Below, piece by piece: positions 48,345 through 61,089 of a stretch of 64,000 bases of DNA. Both the position numbers and the translations under genes were made by a program. Below the pieces are notes generated by a model. That model was not told the origin of the DNA and made no database searches. It saw nothing but the letters and a program-made list of their open reading frames with translations. Source of the stretch: Epiperipatus broadwayi. Its lineage: Eukaryota > Onychophora > Udeonychophora > Euonychophora > Peripatidae. The number at the start of each line of letters is the position of its first letter. Position 1 is the stretch's first letter. The stretch lies in the NCBI GenBank assembly GCA_028023455.1, contig JAQFVV010012422.1, forward strand, positions 8,776,337 through 8,840,336, written 5' to 3'.

Positions 48345-50036
48345 GGTTGTTTTCTCATCCCTGATGTTCGCCTCGAGATGTCGCTATTTCTAGGTCAATT
48401 CCTAGAATTATACCGTTTTACCGGCATTCACCCAACAAAAGAGTAAATTTTTTACGTTATAAACGCAGAAAAGAGTCCTCATGTTATGTTGGACGGAGGC
48501 GGTGGCGGCGACAGAAGCCAACACAAAGAGACTTCTTTCTATGATAAAACACAGAAAGAGTTCCCGACGGCTGCCAGTTATGGCTTTTTTTTTTCTATGC
48601 TAAAAGCAAAGAGAAAGAAATGCCTTGATTGGCTGCCGTAGTAGTTGATTTTGTTCATCATTTTCTCGTAATAGTAGAATATCTATTTTCTCTGTAGTTT
48701 CGTGTGAGAGTGTGTGTATTTGAAGCAGTTGTAGTTTTTTAAAATTTGATAAGACGTCTATTTTTTTTAATGTGTTGTAACTTACTTTACTGTTGTAAGT
48801 TTAGTAATAATGTCCTGAAGATTCCATTACGAATGGGTAACCCTCAAAAATTGCTTTTAAGGGTGCGGAACGGAAAAAATTTCAAGGATCACGCGAAAAG
48901 TACCGTTTTCGCGAGAATTCGTCCGTGACCAGTTACTTTTGCTATATATATATATATGCACAAACAAAAACAACCCACTGTCTAATTATTAGGAATTACT
49001 TGTCCAAAAAAGAAAATTAGTCGGGTATTTTTTTTTTTTTGTTACATTTATTATTTCAAAATAAGATTAGTTTTTATATCTACACACTAACAAAAACAAC
49101 CCAGTTCCTGATTAATTACTGTCTTTAAAAAAAAGAAAAAGAAAGCAAATTCAACGGGGTTTGATTTTTTCAATGGAGTATTTGAATTACGTTTTTTTTT
49201 ATATATATACACAAGATTTACCAAAAAAAAAAAAGAAACCCACTTTCTGATTAATTACTGTCAAAAGAAACGCAAATTAGTCGGCTATCATTTTTAAATT
49301 TAGTATTTCAATAACGGTACCCTTTTTATATAGACAGAGTTAACAAAAACAACCCACTTTTCTGATTCATTACTGTCCCCAAAAAAAAAGAAAACGGAAA
49401 TTAGTCGGGTATTATTTTTCAATTGAGTCTTTCAATGACGGTCCTTACTAATAGTAGTCGGGTATCAATTCTAAATTGTAGTATATAAATGATGTTACTT
49501 TTGATAGATTTAGAATTACGTATTGCTTTTTTAATAAAATGATTGATTTACTCTTGACCAAAAATACCGTAACTTTAAAAAAAGACACACGTAAAGTCCA
49601 AAAAAAATGAGAAAAAGCCCCGTAACTTTAAAGACACACACACAAACTCAAAAAGCAATCTAAGATTAATAAACATTTACTTATTACGTCTTGCTTTTGA
49701 ATAAAAGTATTGATTTACTCTTGCAAAAAAAAAGACTGTAACTTTAAAAAACCACACCCATAAAGTCCCAAAAAAAAAGTTAGAAAAACATCGTAACTAA
49801 AGACACACACACACAAACTCAAAAACAAGATAAGATTAATAAACATTTACAAAAATGAAAAAACCAACATCATATAATAGTATTAGTTAGTAGAATATTT
49901 TATTACAAATCTAAGAAATCAGATCTTTTTAGATCAAATCGATCATTTAGGTCCGGCCCCGGAATCGTTATATGTATATGTTTTTGATTAGCATCAACGC
50001 CATCCCGTGGCGAACACCAGGGATGAGAAAACAACC
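48345..50036 (+). mobile_element. Non-autonomous DNA transposon, copy 1
   Basis: 1692 bp, bounded by a perfect 8 bp target duplication AAAATATA (48337-48344 and 50037-50044). Terminal inverted repeats start GGTTGTTTTCTCATCCCTG and agree over about 28 bp with one mismatch. The inside carries about four units of a roughly 120 bp tandem repeat (48960-49500) with the phrase CTGATTAATTACTGTC and ATTAGTCGGGTAT, then two units of another repeat (about 49500-49860, with TTTACTCTTG and CGTAACTTTAAAG). The 60-codon ORF at 48746-48928 is not a transposase. GG...CC ends with 8 bp duplications point to Merlin, hAT or another superfamily with that duplication length; I cannot decide. Confidence 0.88.
48960..49500. 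repeat. Tandem array in transposon copy 1, about 4 units
   Basis: Degenerate units of roughly 110-125 bp, each with AACAACCCACT, a TGATTAATTACTGTC phrase, a poly-A run and ATTAGTCGGGTAT. Copy 2 has the same unit in inverse orientation about eight times. Confidence 0.8.
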
Positions 50037-50546
50037 AAAATATATATTCATACGATTAAGTACTAAATGCTAGCTTAGTAGGATATTAATTGAGGAGTCC
50101 TACTGTGCTCCAAAATTTATTCTTATCTTTATTGTTATGATATATGAACTTTTATATTCTTTATTTTCTTTTACAACAATATTGATATTACATATTCTAG
50201 CAGGCATATATTTATAGTTATTTATTTAGGTTATTTTATGTATTACATGGAAAAATGATTTCCATGTAGTGATTAATTTATTATTGTGTATATTGTTAAA
50301 TATATTTTTTGATTTCTTATTGCTAAATTTGCTATTAAGATAATAAAAATACATAATAGCTCATTAGTCCTGTTTTTGTCTGATTTCACAAATTATCATA
50401 TCAATCCACTGAATAATTTTGTTTTATTCATCTGATCCCATCATTTAAACTATTTATGAATTCATTCTCTAAACTAAGCTACTCTTGGAATATTGATGGT
50501 GAAATAAAAGGGATTATAAAGTTGAAGTCAGTCATTATTGGATTTT

Positions 50547-50690
50547 GAATATTGGTAGCTTTTATATAAGAGAAGATGACACCCTGGAATTCTGGTCATT
50601 GCCATGAGTCTCAAAATGAATATTGGTAGCTTTTATATAAGTGATGGCATTCTGGAATTCTGGTCATTGCCATGAGTCTCAAAATAAAGC
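50547..50690. repeat. 71 bp tandem duplication
   Basis: Two copies of a unit beginning GAATATTGGTAGCTTTTATA and ending CATGAGTCTCAAAAT, differing by a few small indels. It lies between the two transposon copies. Confidence 0.8.
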
Positions 50691-51043
50691 TACTGGTGTT
50701 CAGTAGTTTTAAAGTTGATTGTCAAAAACGTGGTCATGATCAGGAAATATAGCCTGTATTTCAAGTACTTATAGGATTAAGTACAGACTTGATCATCACC
50801 ATCAATCTTAAAAGAATGTGCTGAGTGAGGTGTTAATAATTATATTTAGTTAACTTCACTAATGTATAGAGCCACTATCTGTTAAATAAATGACTACCCT
50901 TAACTTAGCATCTTGATAGCTGTTAACAGCTGCAAACGAATCTTCTAATTACCCTCTCTTCGTTCTCATAACCTAGATATTATTTTGGACAGGTTATAAT
51001 TTGAAAGTAATTATCCATCTGCTGTCCAGTCCAGATTTGTTTT

Positions 51044-52832
51044 AGTGTTTTAATTCTTTCATTCCCTGGTGTTAGCCGTTTGATGGCGTTGATGCTAATC
51101 AAAAACACATACATATTACGATTTCGGGCCGAAGCCTGTGATTCTATCTATATAAATATCGGCTTTTTTGGTTTTTGTAATAGGAAATTAGAGCAACTAA
51201 TAGTAAATAATATTACTATTTAAAAAACAAACAAAATTTAGAAATTCACATAAAATTTAAAAATATCTGAATAATTGATGTTTTTTTGGACAATAATTAA
51301 TCATAAAATGGGTTGTTTTTGTTTGTGTGTATCTGTTAAAAGTTACGGAATTTTTTTTAATCGAAAATATGATGCAATTATACATTTTTTTTTTTTTCAA
51401 TTTACACAAAATTGCTATTTTCACGCTAAATTTACAAATGATACCCGACTAATTTGCTCTTTTTTTTTTTTTATTTGTTTTTGGACAGTAATTAATTAGA
51501 AAGTGGGTTCTTTTTGTTAGTATGTATATATAAAAAGTACCGTTCTTGAAATACTGTACTACATTTCAAAATGATACCCGACTATGTTTCCTTTTTTTTT
51601 TGGACAGTAATGAATTAGAAAGTGAATTGATTTTATTAGTGAGTAGATTTTATCAAAAGCCGTAATATTATTGAAATACTAAATTTAAAAATGATATCCG
51701 TGAATAACTTTTTTTTGGGTATTGACAGTAATTAATCAGAAAATGGGTTTTATTTTCTTTGTGTATATATATAAAGTTACAATCTTTTTTTCAATCGAAA
51801 ATAATATGCAATTCTACTTGATTCAGTTTACCCACAACATTGAAACAATTCACACTACAATTTTAAAATGATACCCACTAACTAATTTGCTTTTTTGGGG
51901 GACAGACAGTAATTAATCAGAAAGTGGGTTCTTTTTGTTAGTGTGTATATCTAAAAAGGACCATCATTAAAAGACAATTGAAAAATGATACCCGACTAAT
52001 TTGCCTTCTTTTTTTTTTTGGACAGTAATGAATCAGAAAGTGGTTCTTTTTGTTAGTGTGTCTATATAAAAAGGTACTGTTATTTATTAAATACTACATT
52101 TAAAAATGATAGCCGACTAATTTGGTTTCTTTTATTCTTTTTTTTTTGGACAGTAATTAATCAGAAACTGGATTGATTTTGTTAGTGTGTACATATAAAA
52201 ACTAATCTTATTTTTAAATAATAAATGTAAAAAAAATAATACCCAACTAATTTTCTTTTTTGGACAAGTAATTACTAATAATCAGACACTGGATTGTTTT
52301 TGTTTGTGTGTATACAGTATATATATATATATCAAAAGTAACTTGTCACAGATGAATTCTCGCGAAAACATTACTTTTCATGTGATCCTCGAAATTTTTG
52401 CCGTTCCGTACCCTTAAAAAAGCTATTTTTGAGGGATACCCATTCGTAATGGAACGTTCAGGACATTGTTAATAAAGTTACAACGTAACAGTAGGTTAGA
52501 GCACTTGAAAAAAATACCTTTGTAATGAAATTTTAAATAATTACAACAGGCTAAAATCCACACACTCTCACACCAAATTATAGAGAAAATAGACATGCTA
52601 GCATTACGGTAAAGTTAATAACACAGCCAACTACGGCAGCCAATAAAGGCATTTGTCTGTGCTTTTGGCATAGAAAAAAGCCAGACCGGCGGGGGCTATT
52701 TCTGTTTTTTTTTTGTCATATTAAGAAAGAAGCCTCTTAGGTTGGATGTAGGCCACTGAAACGTTATATTTCTAGGAATTGACCTAGAAATAGCACCGTC
52801 ATGTGGCTAGCACCAGGGAATAGAAAACAACC
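51044..52832 (-). mobile_element. Non-autonomous DNA transposon, copy 2 (inverted)
   Basis: About 1.79 kb and homologous end to end, in reverse orientation, to 48345-50036. The right end reads CCAGGGAATAGAAAACAACC, matching the copy 1 terminus. The left end is eroded: the conserved part starts CCCTGGTGTTAGCC at 51064, and an 8 bp duplication could not be found. It holds about eight tandem units of the 120 bp repeat, against about four in copy 1. The 74-codon ORF at 51275-51499 lies in this array and is not a gene. Confidence 0.82.
51275..52330. repeat. Tandem array in transposon copy 2, about 8 units
   Basis: Units contain GGACAGTAATTAATCAGAAA, GTGGGTTCTTTTTGTTAGTG and ATGATACCCGACTAATTTG. 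They start near 51283, 51478, 51598, 51722, 51900, 52016, 52148 and 52259. Spacing is 110-195 bp, mostly about 120. Confidence 0.8.
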
Positions 52833-53533
52833 AATTAATATTTGTTTTTTTTTCATCCATGTATTTTACTTGTGATTTCTTCTTGTTTGCACCCTACATG
52901 ATATCCAAAGCCGCTTATCAACATTTCAATAATTATCACAATTGTTCTTTCTGAGCATTATCAGATTTCAAAGAAGGCTGAATCTTAAGTGTATATAATG
53001 ATAATAGATTCTTTTAAATTTCAAATTAACTTATGTATATTGAGAGAAAACAAATTCATCATGTGCCAGATAGAAAGGATTCATGTTTTTTTTTTTTTTC
53101 AGTTTCACAGGATTGCTAACAATAATTAAACATCCTTTTATATATATATATAACACATATGTACATATACGTATCTGTAAGGCTTTGAAGTTTATATAAT
53201 ACTATTAATACTGCTATAATCAAGTCACTATAACTGGGTTTTTTACATATTGTGAACATACGAACATAAGGGAATTTCTGTTGTTTTTAAATGTTAACTA
53301 GTTAAATAATTCCATGTTTTATTGCTTAATAAAATTAGAATTCTTATTTTTGTTCGCAAGTAATTTTTATCTATATATATATTTTTGTTGCATTGATATC
53401 AAAACTTTGTTAGTCAATATCATAAGCATAATTTTTCAAATTTTTTTATAATTTTAAGCATGTTTAGTTAAGTTAAAAGTGGATTATAAAAAGCAAAACT
53501 ATTATTAAAACCAAATCCAATCGTGGAAAATAT

Positions 53534-53853
53534 GCCATTTTCTCACAAACAGTTGTGATATTATTTTATATAGCGCTATGGTTTTTATGTAATAGTAATA
53601 TTAGCGATTAAGCCAATGCACTTGAGCTTTAAAGATAAATTATAAATGAATACTCTCAATTTTTCCTGATATTTAAGATTTGCCAATCCATAAACGTTTG
53701 GGTCGAAAGAATGGGTGGATTCGTTCCATTCTTTCTAAAATACTATATCTCGTGTCTGGAAAAATTGAGGTATTCATTTATAATTTATCTTTAAAGCGCA
53801 TGTGCATTGGCTTAATTGCTAATATTACTATCACAAACAGTTGAGAAAATGGC
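53534..53853. mobile_element. 320 bp palindromic MITE
   Basis: Ends are GCCATTTTCTCA and TGAGAAAATGGC. Inner arms 53589-53667 and 53757-53835 are close reverse complements (AGCCAATGCAC paired with GTGCATTGGCT; TAAAGATAAATTATAAATGA paired with its complement). The left side has an extra segment near 53546-53588. No ORF and no convincing target duplication, so superfamily is open. Confidence 0.75.
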
Positions 53854-56230
53854 TTTTAAAAATTAATATTAATGATATTAACTATAATCTAAGCTCAAAT
53901 TTTTGCCAAGGGATAAATAAATTGGATTGTATTATATATTAAAGAGATGGCAACTAACTTAACAATAGCATTTCAATCTACAAATCAAATAAGTCAGAAT
54001 GGTGGGGAATTGCTATGATAAGAATAGGATTAACTACTTAATCAGTTCTTCTTTGTATGTTTTAGTATTTTGCACATCTGTGATTATTGATATTAGGTAT
54101 TTCAATATGCTAGATTTTCAAAGCTGTCTGCTTTTTTTAATTTTTATTATTATTATTATTATTATAAAAACTAGATTTAAAAATGGATGAGCCTCTACTT
54201 TTTAGGTCCTGCTGCGTCAATTATTTAGTATTATGAATCGAGAAATATTTTTAGATGCAGTCAATTTCTGAATACTTCTCTTTAGTACAGAAGGTTTCTA
54301 ATATAAAATGCTATATCAAAGTAGTCCCATAGATACTCTAGCATATTAAGGTATTTTAATTTAAAAAAAAAAACTTTTTCTATGAAGATCATTGATTGAT
54401 GTATATGCACTTTTTTAAAATTAAAAATTTGTTTAGTGATGCAGTAAAAAACTTCATTAAAAAAAAACAAAGAAGAAATTATTAGTATTGAATAATCAGA
54501 GTAAAATCTAATCAAATTCATTGAAATTCTATTTGAAACTATAACTTGAGACAAATTACTGAACTTTTTTTTTTTTTACCATTAATATTAATATTATTAT
54601 GAAAAAACTTGTTGATTTGATATTGTTTTCGTTCTTGGAATCAAATCACTGCAATCTAATTGGAAAATTTGTGGAAAAAATAAACAAAATGGATTTATTT
54701 GCTCTACATTTCTGTCTCAGATTCAAGTTAGCAGGCAGCTGGCAATTTATAACTTGAAGAATATGTGTAAGAAAAGGTGCGTAAGAAAATTGGCAAATTA
54801 TATAATAGAATAAGAAAATGAAAGAAATAAAATCTGATATTTTAGTTTTAGAGATGGATAAAAAGAGTGCCTAATTGTTATGAAAATGAATTTCTTGTTT
54901 AAATAATAAAGACTGATTTTGGAGATGGTTCTAAAAAATCTCATCTATATTCTAGCAGTGGCAATATTGTTTTATACTGAATTAGAGGGAATTAAATAAT
55001 AATTCATATGTCCAAGGATACAAACTAAATGTAGAAATTCTATTTATATATGGGTTATACCTGAGTACTACTACATTTATCTGATGAACCATAGATACAT
55101 TTATGAATTAGAAACTGTGTTTAATCATAGTATATGGTATGAAATCATATGAAAGATGGAAGACCAGATTGGATTTTAACACATCTCATATGTATTGAAA
55201 CAAATATTACACAATAAATGTGTAATATGCATTGGATTATATCTATTAACTATGTTTTGCATTGTGATGGTTGATACAAAATTTATTTAGCTTTAAGTTT
55301 TAGTAGACTAGAATTGTCACATGATGAAAAGGAATTTATAATTGATTTATTAATTAGCTTAGTGAAAAAATTCTACTTACTATTGACTATATATCTTAGT
55401 AAGTAAACATTTAACATTTTGACCGACTAATTTTCATATTTTAAATGTATAATCAAAAAATAGGAGATTGAATGAAAGCTACTATCTAACTTAACTTTCT
55501 AATAATTATTATAACTAAATTACTAATTATTCTTTTTCCATTTTCTTTTATATTATTATCTTCAGTCACTTGGGTTAGTCCAAACCTCAGTTGTTATGCA
55601 TCTCATTTATCACGACAGTAAGATTGTGTGTGTTCATCCACATTTCTATCCTTAAATTTCATACAGAACATTTCTTATTCTAGTCTGTTTTCTTCTCTGT
55701 CTCTTTATTTTCTGATTTTTTATGTTTTTCTCTGTGCTTATGTTTTTTGAAGTTAGAATGTCTGTATTTATTTATTTATTTATTTATTTATGAATGGCAA
55801 TTAAGAATATGATTAAATTTTATTATATTTTAATATAGGCTGATCACAGTGTTTACATCATTTTTTATTTATTTATTGGTTGATTATATATATATTGGTA
55901 AACAGTATTATGTTATTTATATATATATATGCTTCCAAATAGCTGTTTTGCATAGGAATAGCTATCCATTGCACAAAAGCATTAAACACTTATATTCCCT
56001 GAAAAAAGTTTGAGATATTATTTTATGTATATAATGTACTTTTTTGTAACTTTTATTTGTGTTTCTCTTTTGTATATGTTGCAAATTTTGTTTTCTTTTA
56101 ATTATATTTAGTTATTCCTAAATTTAATTGAAGCAAAGTATAGTATTAATTTTATCAAAGAAATAATTGAAAAAAAAAAAAGATCAATAGAATATATATT
56201 TAAAATTTTAAAAGAAATTTTATTTTTTAG

Positions 56231-56318
56231 AGGATACATTTTCGAGTTTGGGAGGTCTGCCTTTTGATTGGACCTTTTTAGCTGAAACTGGAGTTATGCA
56301 ACCCCAGAATGTTCTCAG
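56231..56318 (+). CDS. NUP210: Nuclear pore gp210, coding exon 4
   Basis: 88 bp exon, phase 1 in and 2 out, giving 29 codons plus two bases. Peptide EDTFSSLGGLPFDWTFLAE, then TGVMQPQNVL. It corresponds to GNTFSTLAGLVFEWTIV in vertebrate gp210, a conserved strand of the lumenal domain; the following linker is not conserved, as expected. Acceptor TATTTTTTAG and donor CTCAG|GTATAA. The exon is too short to appear as a clear ORF and is identified by similarity and by exact phase fit with exons 3 and 5. Confidence 0.9.
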
Positions 56319-57902
56319 GTATAAAATTTATTCTGTCTGTTCTAGTAATAGGTATTTTGTAGCATGGAATTGCTATTATAAATTATTTTTTATAATGTAT
56401 GAGTATCAATAAAATGAAAAAAAGAACTGATTTTTAACATTCTAAGAATTGAATCCTATTGATTGCCTAGTGTTTTTTTACTGTAGTACTTCTTAAACTT
56501 TTTTTAAAATTGCAAACACTTTTTTATTGGACACTTATTCTTAATGACAACTATAGCTGTGGTAGTTTGTTTAATTTTATATTAAAATTACAAATAATAA
56601 TAAATATTTAAAAAATAAAAAAACACTGCTTAAAACTGCTATGTTTGTGTTGCAGATGTCAATTTAAGAATAGGTTTAATATAGGAAAAATGATTATTTA
56701 TAGTAAAAAAAAATAAATTAGTTTATAAGCAGAAGTTTGTAGAAACTTTTTATGAAACTATAGTAATTTTTGTTCTTGAAAGAAGTTTAATATGGGTATT
56801 AGCCCAAACAATTTTATTTCTGTTTTGCAATTAACAATATAGAAGAAATAACAATTTTTTTCTTCTTTTCTCATCTATTAAATTAATAGTGGGGGTAGGG
56901 GGGAGATCAAAGTTGAAATATATGTTTATTATTTTACACATACACCTTACAGTAGAACTTTTAGAAAACGGTATGATATATTGATATTTCATTATTGCAA
57001 TAATTGCTATTTTGTAATGTGTATTTTTTTTGTCTGCAGTATTTTTAAGGGATGATAAAGTTATTTTGAAAAATTAAAAATGATTATATATATATTTTTG
57101 GAAAGGATTTTCCATGTGTAAAAACAAGCAAATCTTTTGTTCAGAAAAAAAATGGTAGATCGATAATACTGAAAAGGATCTTGATTTCACTTAGGAAAAA
57201 TGCATAATGCTAAAGTTGTTGACTGATGTTTCAATATTATCTCAGACATTTTTTTAAAGCCAATAGTGACTGGATTCCAAAAGAGAGAACAATGTAAATT
57301 TAATAGTACTAATAGGTTGTTTGAATTTCAAATTAATCAGTGGAATGCGGAAAACAAAATTCTAATGTATTAGCAAAATCATAATGCAATTTTGTAAGTG
57401 AAAATGAATAAACTTTCAAATATTGGATAATGTTACAGTGTCATTTTTTATTTAAATAATTGCATGCAAAAGATTTTTACTTTCATCAAAATTTATAATA
57501 CAGCCAATATTGATTATATAAGGAGAAAAAGAAAATGATTTTCTTATACAGTATTAATATGCTGCCTCCATATTTTTACTTCTATAATAGTCTAAACCAA
57601 TGCAAGAAATGAATCACATCCGTAAAAAATTTGTAGACTTCCCTGTCTTATTTTACATTATAACCCTAGATTAAAAAAAAGTATTTTATTATATGAGTAA
57701 ATTGTTTTCATACTATATTTATTTTTATAATCTGGAAAGTATCTGTTTATGTTTGTACTTAATTTAAGTATTATGTTCATTTATAATTTGGCATTATTTT
57801 TTTTATGTGTAAGAGCACAGTAAAATATTTTTTTATTATATCCTTAGATGGTACTTATTACTTAGCCGGACTTAGTCTCTTGATAGCGTTGTTGCCAGTC
57901 GT

Positions 57903-57990
57903 AACACACAAATAAACAACACAGGTTTGTCTATTGCTAACTTGGGTTGTCTGTTTGTCGTTACTAACCTGTGTTGTCTATTTGTGTGTT
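57903..57990. repeat. Hairpin with 25 bp arms
   Basis: AACACACAAATAAACAACAC plus AGGTT at 57903-57927 pairs with 57966-57990 with one mismatch, around a 38 base loop. It is not flanked by recognisable duplications and may be a small foldback. Confidence 0.8.
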
Positions 57991-58287
57991 ATTACTAACA
58001 AGTTGTTTGTATTTGAGAAGTTTAAATAAAATTTAAAATTTTCTATATATTCAACATTTACTGATAGATGATGGAAATAGTCCAATGTATTGTCACATTT
58101 TAAACTAAAATGAAACAAAATTGAAACAAATTTATAATAGAATAAATTGGAAATAAATTAAATTGTATGTTATCAAAATTGGTTCACAAAAATTATTGTA
58201 TACATTTATAAAAATTTTTTAAAAAAAAGTATATTTTTTAACTTAATTTTTGTTTTTAAAAGCAGTAAATTTTTGTACCATAAATTA

Positions 58288-60311
58288 GGTTCTAGTAAAC
58301 TATTAACTGTGCAGCCTTTGGTGGCGCTGTTTCTAGTTAAAAACAGAGCTTTATAACATTACCGGGCTGCTAGATTTTTTTTATCTAATAGATCGTATTT
58401 TGACATACAGCTGTAATTTTTTTTTTTAATAGTTAATATATTGTTGTTGTTTGTTTTGGACATAATTTTTTTTTTTTTTAATATTTAATATATTGTTGTT
58501 GTTTGTTTTGGACATAACTATTTTTTTGGTTTTCATCTGATAAATTTAAAACTATAAAGGAGACTTTACCTTTTTTTTGGATCTCAAAAGTACATAATTT
58601 TTGACATATGCTTTTATTGGGGGGATTTCCATTCTAAATCTACTGTTTCTTTTTTACAGACGTCTTTTATTTTTTTGTTTTGGATTCGATACATTTCAAA
58701 GTAATAAGGGACAGTTTTAACTTTTTTTTGGAATATCTCAAATATACACAATTTGCTTTACATACGACTTTCTTTTTTTTTTTTGTTGTTGTTATTTAAA
58801 ATTAGAATCGACACTTTCTTTTTGAATTATGTTAAAAATGAGGGGGTTTGCTGTTGATTGATTTAGCAAAAAAAACCTGTCCGACAAACTCCGCCTCAGA
58901 TGTCCGTATTTGCTCATAAACGAAAAGAATTGTTTGGTATTTTATCTTACATTTATAAATAAGGGGGGTTTTTTTTTGGTCGGCGTGTTTTGATTTTTTT
59001 TGTTTTTTTTAATAATAACAAAACGGGGTTTTGATTTTTTTGTTTTTTTTTTAATAATAATAAATAAAACGGGACTTCTTTTTTCTCTTAGGTTTATAAA
59101 TCCGTTTTTTTTTTTTTTTTTTTGGCAGCAAGTTTTGATTTTTTTGCTTTTTTTAATAATAACAAAACGTCCAAAACAAAAACCAAAAAGTCAATCGCGG
59201 TATTGTTTTTTTAACACAAAAAATATGTATGTTAACTGGTTTTGTTACATTCTGTAGGATTTATTTATTTATCTTTTTTAAGAGTCATACAAGTTTGTTA
59301 AAGATTTTTTGTTTTCATAACAAATAAAACGTCCGGTATTTTTATTCTTTTTTAACAACAAAATTTAGCTCGGGTTCATTTTTAAAATCTACTTAACATG
59401 CTGTTTATTGATTTAAAACAACAACAACAAAAAAACTCTTTTTGCTTCTAAATGGAACGAATAGGTATGTCAAAAGAATTATTTTTTTTTTTAAAAAAAA
59501 ATCAATCAATCAAGAGACGCCCAACAAACTACACCACCCCTTTTTAACACTGTCATTCTGGGTGATAATTACATGATTTACAGATAAAAATAATTGCAAA
59601 CAAAACAAATTCTTTCCAGAAAATAAATTTATTAACAACATATGACTGAACTAAATCGACTGTAATGAATGGCAGGATGTTTTGGGCTTGCAAAAACGCA
59701 ACTGCCTCACATTCTCTGTTTGGGACGTCCCACAAATATAATAACGTGGTAGACATTTTGTTCTTCTTTTTCAACTCTCGTCCGAGTCACGACAGAAACA
59801 GTATTTTTCCGCAAACAACTCCAATCGTCTGCCAGAGAATTTGAGAAATTTTATTTTGTCTTTTTTGACCCCCAAAAAAGCCAAAATTAGCCAAAAAAAA
59901 AAATTTTGACAAATATCAATAATACGCTGAAAATTACTAGTGCGCAAAAATCTTTCAGTTGGGAAATACAGAAAATCATAAACATCAACAAATAAACACT
60001 TGAAAAAGATGACAATGCTCACACTCTCATCTTAAATTCTAGCGACAATACAAATTCTGTCAATATGCATAGGAATTCAACCCGCAATGAAATCAACGGC
60101 AAACTATACGATCATAGTATTGTTAGTAAACATAGTGTTATTGAACGCGGAAGAATTGGCCGCGTATTATAACCACTACACATACGATCTACTTGTATAT
60201 TAATGATCACTCGTATATTAGCTGTAGGTTCGGCTGCGAAAGCGGTATAATTCTGTGTTTTTACACAGAAACCGCCATCAAAGGCTGCACAGTTAATAGT
60301 TTACTAGAACC
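58288..60311 (-). mobile_element. DNA transposon with 8 bp TSD, possibly Merlin
   Basis: 2024 bp, bounded by the 8 bp duplication ATAAATTA (58280-58287 and 60312-60319). Terminal inverted repeats start GGTTCTAGTAAACTATTAAC and match for about 40 bp, continuing loosely (GCAGCCTTTG-TGGCG). Inside are long poly-T tracts, a local duplication near 58430-58515 (TTGTTGTTGTTTGTTTTGGA) and minus-strand open stretches at 60022-59771 and 59774-59553. GG...CC termini, 8 bp duplications and the transposase-like phrase listed below suggest the Merlin superfamily. Confidence 0.8.
59553..59774 (-). pseudogene. Possible Merlin-type transposase N-terminus relic
   Basis: A 73-codon minus-strand stretch inside the 2.0 kb transposon. 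It reads WDVPNRECEAVAFLQAQNIL, which resembles the opening of Merlin/IS1595-type transposases, where an A..FLQ..GIL helix precedes a zinc-ribbon segment (C..GH.M...). Here the expected C..GH is not visible, although VNKFIFWKE could be a worn form of the following ..FWKC phrase. Downstream there is no DDE core; the remaining 1.2 kb is poly-T-rich. If the assignment is right this is a dead copy. The match is short and the call is tentative. Confidence 0.4.
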
Positions 60312-61089
60312 ATAAATTATTACACCATTAATACTACAATAAATTAAAAGACCACAAATATTTTATTTGATGGAGAAGAGTAATTTGGCACAGTATTGAT
60401 GACTCAAAGCTTTCAAAAGCTGCACTTAAATAACTTAAAGATTTTTTCATCTTGTAAATAGTAATCAAACTCAAAAATTTCAAGGTAGATGTACTATTTA
60501 TGTTATTAAGCACCTGCTAAACAGGGAGAAAAAAATTGCTAGAAATAGAAAGTTTTGTTTTATGGAAAATAAAAATGTATTGCAATAAAAATTATCATTT
60601 ACTAGGAATTTGAATCGGTTTAAATTACAAAATGATTAGTAAAAGTTAAAATTGGAACATTATGTTTTGAATTGTGCCATAAAATACTAGCAATATGGGA
60701 TCATTTTTGTTATATGTCTTTTACCAAAATATATTTTTTTTGATTAGTTTATTTATAAGTTAATTAAGATTTTAAAGATGATGCTAATTGAAAATAAGAA
60801 TATTTGTGCATTTGAAATATTCAGGGCATTAAATGTAATTTTTTTTTATTTAAATAAAAACAATGTTTTCAAAATCATGATCTCTTTCATTTTTTTCCTA
60901 ATAAAATTCACAAAAATTCTTCATAAATCAATGAATGAATTCTATTGCTTTTTAGCTAATGTGTAAGTTAGTAAATAAATATATATAGAAAAAAATGTTA
61001 TTTAGAAATTTTTATATAATGTACTAACCTATTTTTTTTGCTTATTTTATAATAAAAATCGTAACAAAAATACATTTTTATACGAGAAT

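Larger units (their letters stand above)
46151..56230 (+). other. NUP210: NUP210 intron 3 (10.1 kb)
   Basis: Begins GTAAAA and ends TATTTTTTAG. 46151-48336 is A+T-rich with poly-A/T runs and nothing recognised. Then two inverted copies of a non-autonomous DNA transposon and a palindromic MITE. From 53854 to 56230 no gene or notable repeat is seen, apart from short (TTA)n near 54147 and (ATTT)n near 55763. Confidence 0.85.

Noticed and set aside
49950-50036. CRISPR-like or phage-like repeats
   Set aside because: Repeats are transposon ends and internal satellite units in a eukaryotic intron; no spacers of constant length.
48337-52840. One 4.5 kb foldback element with very long inverted repeats
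   Set aside because: Element 48345-50036 has its own terminal repeats and 8 bp duplication, so this is two separate copies in inverted orientation.
59000-59257. 85-codon F-rich ORF
   Set aside because: Created by poly-T tracts inside the 2.0 kb transposon.
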